DNA of 11,149 nt. Source: an uncultured Clostridia bacterium (GTDB lineage: Bacteria; Bacillota; Clostridia; Oscillospirales; Ruminococcaceae). This document shows positions 5,278 to 11,121 of the stretch, piece after piece. Positions within the stretch are counted from its first letter, which is position 1, and each line of letters begins with the position of its first letter. The translations under genes and the position numbers were made by a program. The stretch lies in NCBI GenBank assembly GCA_938014855.1, contig CALLQM010000318.1, positions 1 through 11,149 of the forward strand. The letters run 5' to 3'. The notes beneath the pieces were generated by a model. The model saw only the letters and a list, made by a program, of their open reading frames with translations, had not been told where the DNA came from and searched no databases.

Positions 5278-6507
5278 ATGAACAGAATAAAGAATTGGAA
5301 GAAACAATTTGCTGTAATATACACAGGGCAGGCTTTTTCAATCTTGGGTTCTGCCGCAGTGCAGTTCGCTGTTATCTGGTGGCTGACCATCCAGACTGAA
5401 TCCGCAATAACCTTGACGATTGCATCCTTAGTTGCCTTTCTCCCCAATATGTTAATCGGACCCTTTGCCGGTGTGTGGATCGACCGATACAACCGCCGAA
5501 CAGTAATGATTTTAGCTGACGGTCTGGTAGCTGTATCCAGCATCATCCTTGGCGCAGCATTTTTACTTGTGGAAACACCCCCTATTTGGTTTATCTACAT
5601 TGTTTTATTTTTGCGTGGATTGGGGAATACCTTTCACGGTCCAGCTATGCAAGCGGCAATACCCATGTTTGTGCCAGCAGATATGTTGACCAAAGCAGGG
5701 GGCTGGGGAAATATGATCCAATCAATATCCAACATGATGGGGCCTGTGCTGGGTGCTGCGCTTATGTCATTTCTACCTATTTCCTCCATTATGATTGTGG
5801 ATATACTGGGAGCCGCTTTTGCGATAGTTTGCCTCCTATTTGTTATAATTCCAGATATTCCGCAAACCAATGAGAAGATGAGTGTATTGTCTGACATGAA
5901 GCAGGGCTTTATCGCAATGAAAGCAAATAAGCCTTTAATGGCTGTGTTTTCCCCCATGCTGCTGATGACCATACTTTATATGCCCTTAGGTTCTCTGTTC
6001 CCTCTGCTGGTACGCAACCACTTTATGGGCGAAGCATGGCACAATAGCATTGTGGAATTTGTCTTTGCAGGCGGATTGCTTCTTTCATCTCTCGTTATTG
6101 GTGTATTGGGCGGCATGAAAAGGAGGTTTTTCATGGCATCCTTAGCTATTGGCTTAATGGGTCTGTCTACACTGATTAGCGGAGCGTTACCGACAAGCGG
6201 TTTTTGGATATTTGCTATATGCTGCTTCTTCTTGGGTGCCTCTGGCACATTTATGAATGTTCCAGTTATGGCCTATGTTCAAGAAAGCATTGCACCTGAA
6301 ATGATGGGCAAGGTGTTTTCCCTTTTGATGACCGCCATGACTCTTTCTATGCCGATAGGCTTACTTGTTGCGGGTCCGGTTGTTGAGGTGATAGGTGTAA
6401 ACACATGGTTTTTCTGGTCAGGTGTTGTACTGATGGCAGATGCTATTCTCTGCCGCCTTTTGACACGACGCTATGACAAAGTAACAATGAAACCGCAAGT
6501 GGACTGA
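5278..6507 (+). CDS. MefA-like MFS drug exporter under a macrolide-type attenuator
   Basis: A complete 409-residue MFS exporter of the DHA3/MefA-like group in the cytoplasmic membrane. The N-terminus MNRIKNWKKQFAVIYTGQ leads into helix 1. Motif A is GPFAGVWIDRYNRRTVMI (61-78), and about twelve hydrophobic segments follow, ending in the basic tail RRYDKVTMKPQVD. Length is typical for MefA relatives (about 405). ATG 5278 is chosen because AAGGAG (5263-5268) precedes it; an upstream in-frame ATG at 5209 lies inside the terminator stem region and is not credible. The leader with MYLIFM predicts induction by macrolides, which supports a macrolide or related drug as substrate, though this remains inference. 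It is clearly related to the first MFS gene (1-1145), with many shared blocks, but divergent enough not to be a recent duplicate. Confidence 0.92.
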   Translation: MNRIKNWKKQFAVIYTGQAFSILGSAAVQFAVIWWLTIQTESAITLTIASLVAFLPNMLIGPFAGVWIDRYNRRTVMILADGLVAVSSIILGAAFLLVETPPIWFIYIVLFLRGLGNTFHGPAMQAAIPMFVPADMLTKAGGWGNMIQSISNMMGPVLGAALMSFLPISSIMIVDILGAAFAIVCLLFVIIPDIPQTNEKMSVLSDMKQGFIAMKANKPLMAVFSPMLLMTILYMPLGSLFPLLVRNHFMGEAWHNSIVEFVFAGGLLLSSLVIGVLGGMKRRFFMASLAIGLMGLSTLISGALPTSGFWIFAICCFFLGASGTFMNVPVMAYVQESIAPEMMGKVFSLLMTAMTLSMPIGLLVAGPVVEVIGVNTWFFWSGVVLMADAILCRLLTRRYDKVTMKPQVD

Positions 6508-6523
6508 AAAAAGGACAGGGTTG

Positions 6524-6619
6524 ATGATAATTTGGAGTGGTGGGCTTCTGGGAGTTCAAAACAAAGTGCTCAAAGTTGCTGGGTTCACAGCATTTAACAG
6601 TATTAATCTCAGGTTATAA
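6524..6619 (+). other. Possible small ORF or gene remnant before the SDR gene
   Basis: The 144 bases between MFS and SDR contain an open 31-codon frame starting at ATG 6524, just after AAGGACAGGG. Its C-terminal half reads NKVLKVAGFTAFNSINLRL, which faintly recalls the end of a STAS domain, but this is too short to assign. It overlaps the putative SDR promoter. It may be a remnant or chance. Confidence 0.2.
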
Positions 6620-6620
6620 T
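6593..6620 (+). promoter_or_regulatory. Candidate promoter of the SDR gene
   Basis: TATAAT (6615-6620) lies 16 bases after TTTAAC (6593-6598), and 31 bases before the SDR start. The -10 is perfect while the -35 is poor, so this is a moderate candidate. Confidence 0.45.
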
Positions 6621-6651
6621 AATCTTTCTAATATAGTAAAGGAGAATATCT

Positions 6652-7515
6652 ATGACACCTAATAGTGAAAATAAACGAGTATGGTTTATTACCGGAGCAA
6701 GCAAGGGGCTTGGCTATGCTTTTACATGCGCCGCCTTGAAAGCCGGGGATAAAGTTGTTGCAGTCGCAAGGACGATTGATAATTTGGCGAAACTAAAAGA
6801 AACATATCCAGAAACCTTGCTTCCATTAAGCCTCGATGTTACAGATAAGGAGGCTGTTTTTTCTACGGTTGAAACAGCAGTTAAACATTTCGGCAGGCTT
6901 GATATTGTTGTTAATAATGCGGGTATCATGACTTTGGGTATGATTGAAGAACTAAACGAATCCGATGCTCGGAAACTAATGGACACAAACTTTTTTGGAG
7001 CTCTTTGGGTTTGTCAGGCAGTGATGCCCTATTTGAGGTCGCAGCGTTCTGGACATATCATACAGATTACAAGCATTGGCGCTATTATCTCGGGTCCGAT
7101 GTCTGGTATTTACAGTGCAAGTAAATTTGCGCTGGAAGGAATGAGTGAAGCCTTAGCAAAAGAAGCGGAACATTTCGGAGTGAAACTCACTATGGTGGAA
7201 CCAGGAGGATATTGGACAGACTTATACACTTCGATGAGTTACAGCAATCCATTAGATTCATACGGTACACTTTGCGATGAGCTGGCGAAACAGTATTCCG
7301 AAGATTCGGTCGATAGTGATCCTTCCTTGGCAGCGGAAGCCCTTATGAAATTAGTAGCCAGCAATAATCCGCCTTTGAGGCTTATCCTTGGCAGCATGGT
7401 ATACGATTTGGCGATGGATACCTTAAAAGCACGGATGGTTACTTGGGAAGACTGGGAAGCTGTTAGCCGTGCATCAGAAAAGGCTATTCCTGCACCGGAG
7501 AGATATGGAGTATAA
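6652..7515 (+). CDS. Short-chain dehydrogenase/reductase (SDR)
   Basis: A 287-residue classical SDR, an NAD(P)-dependent oxidoreductase of the cytoplasm acting on an alcohol or carbonyl. The Rossmann cofactor motif TGASKGLG (14-21), the adenine-site LDVTD (61-65), NNAG (88-91), catalytic S141 in QITSIGA and the YSASK active site (Y154, K158) are all present in the right spacing. The PGGYWTD segment (184-190) follows as in related SDRs. The arginine in VAVAR (40) suggests a preference for NADP(H). ATG 6652 has AAAGGAG (6638-6644). The C-terminal extension WEDWEAVSRASEKAIP is common in bacterial SDRs of unassigned substrate. It lies 37 bases before the GrpB gene. The substrate cannot be inferred. 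Confidence 0.92.
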   Translation: MTPNSENKRVWFITGASKGLGYAFTCAALKAGDKVVAVARTIDNLAKLKETYPETLLPLSLDVTDKEAVFSTVETAVKHFGRLDIVVNNAGIMTLGMIEELNESDARKLMDTNFFGALWVCQAVMPYLRSQRSGHIIQITSIGAIISGPMSGIYSASKFALEGMSEALAKEAEHFGVKLTMVEPGGYWTDLYTSMSYSNPLDSYGTLCDELAKQYSEDSVDSDPSLAAEALMKLVASNNPPLRLILGSMVYDLAMDTLKARMVTWEDWEAVSRASEKAIPAPERYGV

Positions 7516-7552
7516 TACCAAACAGGGGTTTTGAGGCAAGGACGAAACTATC

Positions 7553-8089
7553 ATGAAAATTGAAATTATGGAATATAACCCGGATTGGACAAAGAATTTT
7601 GAAGAAGAGAAAATAAAATTGCTCCGTTTTTTCGGTTCTCATGCCGTAGCCATTGAACATATCGGAAGCACGGCGATACCCAATCAACGGGCGAAACCGG
7701 TTATAGATATATTTATTGGCGTTTCGCCTTTTGCGGAACTAACCTTTTATCAGCGCATTTTTAATGCAAAGGAGTATCACCACACTCCGACAGATATGAC
7801 AAGCAGATATTTGTTTGCAAAATATACAAATGAAGTTTGGACCCATAATCTTCATGTTTTACCGTACAACGATGGTTTTTATCTGCGCAACGAATTTCTG
7901 CTCAGGGATTATTTAAGGGAGCATCCCAAATTGGCCGATGAATATGGAGAAGTAAAAGAGAGAGCCGCCATGGAAAATGGCAGTACCATGGAGGCATATA
8001 CACGCGCAAAGACAGAATTTATTCAAAAGGTAATCGATGCGGCAAGGAAGGAAAAAGGCTTGCCCTTGCAAAGCGTTTGGGAAAGTTAG
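7553..8089 (+). CDS. GrpB family protein (nucleotidyltransferase-like fold)
   Basis: A 178-residue GrpB/UPF0157 family protein, a group with a nucleotidyltransferase-like fold. The hallmark IEHIGSTAIPNQRAKPVIDIF (34-54) contains the GS motif and the aspartate of the KPVIDI strand; THNLHVLPY (97-105), FLLRDYLREHP (115-125) and YTRAKTEFI (149-157) are also typical. In many members the segment after the GS motif reads GLxAKP; here it is NQRAKP. ATG 7553 follows AAGGA (7538-7542). Some GrpB proteins occur next to dephospho-CoA kinases; nothing of that kind is nearby. The GNAT gene follows 12 bases later, so the two are probably co-transcribed. The function is not established for this type. Confidence 0.88.
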   Translation: MKIEIMEYNPDWTKNFEEEKIKLLRFFGSHAVAIEHIGSTAIPNQRAKPVIDIFIGVSPFAELTFYQRIFNAKEYHHTPTDMTSRYLFAKYTNEVWTHNLHVLPYNDGFYLRNEFLLRDYLREHPKLADEYGEVKERAAMENGSTMEAYTRAKTEFIQKVIDAARKEKGLPLQSVWES

Positions 8090-8101
8090 GGTGATTTACA
8101 G

Positions 8102-8632
8102 TTGGATATCATGATACGGAAAGAAACGGGAAAAGACTATAAACTTACGGAAGCTGTTGTAGAAAAGGCATTTCAGAATGAAGAACACAGTGACCACAGG
8201 GAACAATTTTTGGTCGCCAGATTGCGAAAAAGCGATGTGTTTGTCCCTGAACTCAGCCTTGTCGCCGAAAGGAACAAGGCAATCGTCGGGCATCTTATGC
8301 TAACAAAGCTGCTTATTAAAAATGACGGGCAGAATTACGAAGCATTGGCATTGGCTCCGGTTTCGGTCTTGCCTGAATACCAGAACCAGGGTATCGGCAG
8401 CCAATTGATTATTCATGGGTTGAAGAAATCAAAGGAAATGGGCTTCAAATCAATCGTTGTTCTCGGACATGAAGCCTACTATCCTCGATTTGGATTTAAG
8501 CCCGCAAGTACATGGGGAATTAAAGCACCATTTGATGTGCCAGATGAATCGTTTATGGCGTTGGAACTTGAAGATGGAATCCTTGGTGATGTTTCGGGAA
8601 CCGTGGTTTATTGCAAAGAGTTTTTTGAATAA
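8102..8632 (+). CDS. GNAT family N-acetyltransferase
   Basis: A GNAT-fold acetyltransferase using acetyl-CoA, of the YhbS-like type. The acetyl-CoA pyrophosphate loop QNQGIGS is at 94-100, preceded by LALAPVSVLPEY (82-93) and followed by the C-terminal signature VVLGHEAYYPRFGFKPAS (119-136) and IKAPFDVPDESFMALEL (140-156). Two starts are possible. TTG 8102 is spaced eight bases from AGGGTG (8088-8093) and gives 176 residues; ATG 8111 gives 173 residues but sits 17 bases from that site. I prefer TTG on spacing, though the sites differ by only three residues. It follows the GrpB stop by 12 bases. The acceptor, whether a drug, amino acid or protein, is unknown. Confidence 0.9.
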   Translation: MDIMIRKETGKDYKLTEAVVEKAFQNEEHSDHREQFLVARLRKSDVFVPELSLVAERNKAIVGHLMLTKLLIKNDGQNYEALALAPVSVLPEYQNQGIGSQLIIHGLKKSKEMGFKSIVVLGHEAYYPRFGFKPASTWGIKAPFDVPDESFMALELEDGILGDVSGTVVYCKEFFE

Positions 8633-8678
8633 TATATAACATTGAGAATTGCAAAATTACCATGCGGAGGTAAAGCAA

Positions 8679-8708
8679 ATGGCTAAAGCATATGACATAC
8701 AGAATTAA
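8679..8708 (+). other. Nine-codon micro-ORF MAKAYDIQN with strong RBS
   Basis: Between the GNAT and HD genes, GCGGAGG (8664-8670) sits eight bases before ATG 8679, which begins MAKAYDIQN and stops at TAA 8706-8708. A perfect ribosome binding site before such a short frame suggests either the start of a deleted gene or a leader/coupling peptide for the HD gene 31 bases later. No terminator-like hairpin follows it, so a remnant is more likely. Confidence 0.35.
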
Positions 8709-8739
8709 AACACCTATGAGGTATCAATGGAGGTAATCA

Positions 8740-9234
8740 ATGTTTAAAGAGAAAATTATCAGAGAGATGAAAGTAGTTTTCAAAGAAATTCCTTTCGGCA
8801 TAGATCATACTCTCAAAGTTTTGCAAAACGCAGAAGATATTATGAAAGGTGAAAATATCGGAGATCAAGAAAAAGAACTAATCTGTATTGTTGCTATACT
8901 ACATGATATTGGTGCCGTTGAAGCACAAAAAAAGTACGGCTCAATTGACGGTGTCTATCAAGAAAAAGAAGGACCAGCAGTAGCCAGAGAAATATTACAA
9001 AAGGTAGGCTATGGCAAAAATATCGATCGAATATGCTTTATAATAGGCAATCATCATACTCCATCTAAAATTGATGGACTTGATTTTCAAATACAATGGG
9101 AAGCTGATTTGCTTGAAAATTTAACGGTTATGGATAAAGAAAAAGAACAGGAAAAGATAAAAAAATGCATCAATGATAATTTTAAAACAGCTACTGGAAA
9201 AATGATAGCCTATGAACGTTTTACTTTATATTAG
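8740..9234 (+). CDS. HD-domain protein (putative phosphohydrolase)
   Basis: A 164-residue HD-superfamily protein. The metal-binding residues are visible in order: H23 in FGIDHTLKV, the HD pair H55-D56 in AILHDIGAVEA, the histidines in IIGNHHTP (H105, H106) and D123 in QWEADLLEN. This is the pattern of an intact HD phosphohydrolase acting on a phosphomonoester or nucleotide, but the substrate is not predictable. No membrane helices or other domains are seen. ATG 8740 has GGAGGT (8729-8734) at short spacing of five bases. The gene is visibly richer in A and T than the SDR and GrpB genes, suggesting a different origin. Confidence 0.87.
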   Translation: MFKEKIIREMKVVFKEIPFGIDHTLKVLQNAEDIMKGENIGDQEKELICIVAILHDIGAVEAQKKYGSIDGVYQEKEGPAVAREILQKVGYGKNIDRICFIIGNHHTPSKIDGLDFQIQWEADLLENLTVMDKEKEQEKIKKCINDNFKTATGKMIAYERFTLY

Positions 9235-9288
9235 AATTTGTCGGATAGCTTGGATTTTAAATTATTTATATAACAGGAGGTTGCGAGA

Positions 9289-9642
9289 ATGAGACCAAAA
9301 GAGGTTTTACAGAAGTTTGTTGATGCGTTCAATCAGGCTGATGCCGAAACATTATCGTTACTTTATGCGGAGGATGCCGTCAATCATCAGGTTGCCAATG
9401 AGCCAGTACATGGTCGGGACAATATTAAAAGATTCCTGGAGGATGAATTTGCACAAGCAAAGATGGTTTGTATTGTGGAGAATATATTTGAGGATGGTCA
9501 GTGGGCGATTATGGAGTGGCGCGACCCATTAGGACTCCGAGGTTGCGGTTTCTTCCAGATTGTGAATGATAGAATTGTTTTTCAACGGGGTTATTGGGAT
9601 AAGCTCTCTTTCCTGAAACAACATGGTTTGCCGATTGAGTAA
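9289..9642 (+). CDS. NTF2/SnoaL-like family protein
   Basis: A 117-residue single-domain protein of the NTF2-like (SnoaL) fold. The N-terminal helix MRPKEVLQKFVDAFNQAD leads into the typical LYAEDAVNHQV (25-35), where the D and H line a cavity; HGRDNIKRFL (41-50) and the sheet IMEWRDPLGLRGCGFFQI (74-91) and IVFQRGYWDKLSFL (96-109) follow. Such proteins are often ligand-binding or act as small isomerases/cyclases, and many are simply annotated as nuclear transport factor 2 family. ATG 9289 follows AGGAGG (9275-9280). No catalytic assignment can be made. It is likely expressed with the HD gene upstream (54-base gap). Confidence 0.85.
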   Translation: MRPKEVLQKFVDAFNQADAETLSLLYAEDAVNHQVANEPVHGRDNIKRFLEDEFAQAKMVCIVENIFEDGQWAIMEWRDPLGLRGCGFFQIVNDRIVFQRGYWDKLSFLKQHGLPIE

Positions 9643-9707
9643 CACAATTTGAGCATCGATCAGATTTTAATCAAGAATTATCTGTATTTTGTGAAGGAGG
9701 TTACTAA

Positions 9708-9941
9708 ATGAGGTCTAAAATTAAAAAAAATATTAATCCAAGAATTTTATTTAGAATTGGGATTGTACTATTAATGTGTTATTTCGGAGGGATATTTTAT
9801 TTTTACAATATTCAAGAGTATAACCCCTATGCTTCTGCGGGGGCTGATCTTGATGCTCTAATTCACAGCGTATTGTTTTTACCTCCAACTGCAATATGCT
9901 TGATATTATCTCTCATATTACATATAAAAGCCAAAAAGTGA
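9708..9941 (+). CDS. Small two-helix membrane protein, unidentified
   Basis: A 77-residue protein that I do not recognise. A basic N-terminus (MRSKIKKNINPR) is followed by a hydrophobic segment at about 14-32 (FRIGIVLLMCYFGGIFYFY), a polar loop with EYNPYASAGADLDA, and a second hydrophobic segment at about 52-73, ending in KAKK. The charge pattern predicts both termini in the cytoplasm and the loop outside. ATG 9708 has a strong AAGGAGG (9694-9700), so translation is likely real. Confidence 0.75.
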   Translation: MRSKIKKNINPRILFRIGIVLLMCYFGGIFYFYNIQEYNPYASAGADLDALIHSVLFLPPTAICLILSLILHIKAKK

Positions 9942-10004
9942 ATCGCACTGTCTATTGCGAGCATATATACGAGGCTACAAATTCCAATTTACCGATTTGA
10001 ACCT

Positions 10005-10176
10005 ATGAACAACATTTTTGATAATACAATTTTTTGATGAGTATACGAAAATGTCACGAAGTCAGCAAGGCTTATCCGGTGCGGGCGAATGGCATCAGTT
10101 CAATGCCTTATTTCCTGACTTAAGCGGCAAAAGCGTACTCGATCTTGGATGCGGTTACGGTTGGTACTGCAAATAT
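10005..10176 (+). pseudogene. 5' fragment of a SAM-dependent methyltransferase gene
   Basis: ATG 10005 opens MNNIFDNTIF and then stops at TGA (10035-10037) because of a frameshift in a run of six T (10030-10035). In the shifted frame the family sequence continues: FFDEYTKMSRSQQGLSGAGE, WHQFNALFPDLSGKSV, then the SAM-binding motif I LDLGCGYGW and YCKY. This is the N-terminal quarter of a class I methyltransferase, in which LSGAGEWH is a recognisable subfamily block. After about 10176 the similarity ends and the DNA changes to the tail of another gene in another frame. No ribosome binding site of quality precedes ATG 10005. The gene is dead twice over, by frameshift and truncation. Confidence 0.8.
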
Positions 10177-10474
10177 CAATGCAACCTTAAAACAGAGGAA
10201 CTTGGTAGATATTTATTGGGCGTTGGCCTTATTTAACATGTCAAATAAACATAATGGATATTCAGCGGATGATTGCAGAATAAATGAAATAGAGGCTCCG
10301 GTACTGAGCTTTTGGAGTGAAAAGGATATAATAATACCAGAAGCTACAGTAAGAGAAACTGTTGAAGCTTTGGGAGACAAAGCTGAGTTGATTATTATTA
10401 AAGATAGTGGACACTCTCCTTTAGTTGATTGCCCTGATTTGCTGATGAAAAAGATCAGCAATTTTAATATATAA
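10177..10474 (+). pseudogene. 3' fragment of an alpha/beta hydrolase gene
   Basis: Downstream of the methyltransferase fragment, the frame ending at TAA 10472-10474 reads like the C-terminal third of an alpha/beta hydrolase: QRNLVDIYWALALF, then PVLSFWSEKDIIIPE with the acid residue of the triad, and IIIKDSGHSPLVDCPDLL with the catalytic histidine. The nucleophile elbow (GxSxG) and N-terminal part are absent. The frame is open back to 10145, but codons before about 10177 belong to the methyltransferase fragment read in another frame, so the ATG at 10145 is an accident of the junction. The pieces were most likely joined by a deletion. Confidence 0.78.
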
Positions 10475-10515
10475 TTCAGCTCAGGCATATGTGAAATGCT
10501 AGAGCCTGTACCAAA

Positions 10516-10613
10516 TTATTTATGGGGCTTGGTGTAGAAGTTGAAGTTATAAAGCCTTTGTAAATGCGGGAAAATATACGCAAGATGGCGCAGAATATAC
10601 AAGAACAATATAA
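10516..10613 (+). pseudogene. Frameshifted tail of an unidentified gene
   Basis: One frame reads LFMGLGVEVEVIKPL and stops at TAA 10561-10563. If one T is restored in the run at 10557-10559, it continues as KPFVNAGKYTQDGAEYTRTI and ends at TAA 10611-10613. The smooth continuation suggests a real C-terminus broken by a one-base deletion. I do not recognise the family. Confidence 0.4.
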
Positions 10614-10641
10614 ATAAATTACCTATATTCACTCCATCTTG
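10581..10641. repeat. Interrupted inverted repeat
   Basis: CAAGATGG (10581-10588) and GAATATA (10593-10599) have complements TATATTC (10624-10630) and CCATCTTG (10634-10641), giving 15 pairs with a small internal loop and a 24-base central loop. No T run follows, so it is not an evident terminator. The left arm overlaps the last codons of the gene tail. Confidence 0.75.
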
Positions 10642-10650
10642 TCCACAATA

Positions 10651-10667
10651 ATTTGTAGTTTACAAAT
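10651..10667. repeat. Compact inverted repeat (7-3-7)
   Basis: ATTTGTA-GTT-TACAAAT. It is operator-like in size and symmetry, but no target gene or regulator is adjacent. Confidence 0.7.
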
Positions 10668-10674
10668 ATAGCGT

Positions 10675-10693
10675 TTCTTGTGTTACACAAGAA
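10675..10693. repeat. Compact inverted repeat (8-3-8)
   Basis: TTCTTGTG-TTA-CACAAGAA is a perfect dyad centred 25 bases after the centre of the previous one. Possible operator or hairpin; no T run follows. Confidence 0.75.
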
Positions 10694-10756
10694 TATATAA
10701 AGCAACACTTTATTCTTTTTCTGTAATAAAATTTCTTAGAGTGAGAGGTTCTGGTG

Positions 10757-10771
10757 GGTTCACAGTGAACC
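10757..10771. repeat. 15-bp palindrome
   Basis: GGTTCAC-A-GTGAACC is perfectly symmetrical around A10764. A related GGGTTCA half occurs again at 10778-10784. Confidence 0.7.
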
Positions 10772-10807
10772 GCACCTGGGTTCAGCAGAAGAGCGGAATA
10801 CCTCCCT

Positions 10808-10832
10808 GGCGGGAAATCCGCCCTTTTGCTTT
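10808..10832 (+). terminator. Weak terminator-like hairpin facing right
   Basis: GGCGG (10808-10812) pairs with CCGCC (10818-10822) around GAAAT, followed by CTTTTGCTTT. It would end plus-strand cargo transcripts before the opposing HTH gene. The stem is short and the T run broken. Confidence 0.35.
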
Positions 10833-10843
10833 ACCATCCCCTG

Positions 10844-11110
10844 CTATTTTCTTAAAGTGAGACGGTTGGAGCTGTTGCTTCCATTCTCCCGGTAGCGCGG
10901 CTCCTTTTCGATCAGCTCAGCTCTGACCAGATCATGGATTGCGCGTTTAACGGTACTGCGGGAAAGCTGCAAGTCGGAGGCAATCGTTTTTACCGCAGGC
11001 CAGCAGTCCTTACCTTTTCCTGCCCGGTCACAAAGGTATAGATAGACAGCTCTCGCCCGATGGGGAAGCTCATCGGGCGAGGCTGTATAAATGTGGTTGA
11101 AGTAGCTCAT
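10844..11110 (-). CDS. Winged-helix HTH protein (HTH_36 type)
   Basis: An 88-residue DNA-binding protein on the minus strand. The core CWPAVKTIASDLQLSRST (36-53) followed by VKRAIHDLVRAELIEKEPR (54-72) is the HTH_36 winged-helix pattern: CWP-start helix, recognition helix at SRSTVKRAI, then wing. The N-terminal ARAVYLYLCDRA helix and the C-terminal RENGSNSSNRLTL wing complete the domain, and nothing else is attached. ATG at 11108-11110 has AGGAGG close upstream on the minus strand (11117-11122). Small proteins of this kind are frequent beside replication or conjugation genes of Clostridia integrative elements, where they are thought to be regulators or replication-associated; that context is inferred because the neighbours are out of view. 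It is convergent with all cargo genes. Confidence 0.85.
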   Translation of the reverse strand: MSYFNHIYTASPDELPHRARAVYLYLCDRAGKGKDCWPAVKTIASDLQLSRSTVKRAIHDLVRAELIEKEPRYRENGSNSSNRLTLRK

Positions 11111-11121
11111 GGGAACCTCCT

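Larger units (their letters stand above)
10475..10843. other. Gene-poor stretch with debris and inverted repeats
   Basis: These 369 bases hold no intact gene. From left to right there is a frameshifted gene tail (10516-10613), a long interrupted inverted repeat (10581-10641), two compact inverted repeats (10651-10667 and 10675-10693), a GC-richer part with a palindrome (10757-10771), and a weak plus-strand terminator-like hairpin (10808-10827). The change to higher GC after about 10740 matches the minus-strand HTH gene and may mark a boundary between cargo and element backbone. Confidence 0.6.

Noticed and set aside
5133..5546. 137-codon minus-strand frame opposite the leader and MFS start
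   Set aside because: It is a shadow of the MFS codons and crosses the attenuator; no independent evidence of coding.
6581..6590. GGGTTCACAG shared with 10756-10765 as a common regulatory site
   Set aside because: A 10-base match is expected by chance many times in 11 kb and the surroundings are otherwise unlike.
10678..10860. 60-codon plus-strand frame before the HTH gene
   Set aside because: No ribosome binding site, and it runs through inverted repeats and a terminator-like hairpin; composition is not protein-like.
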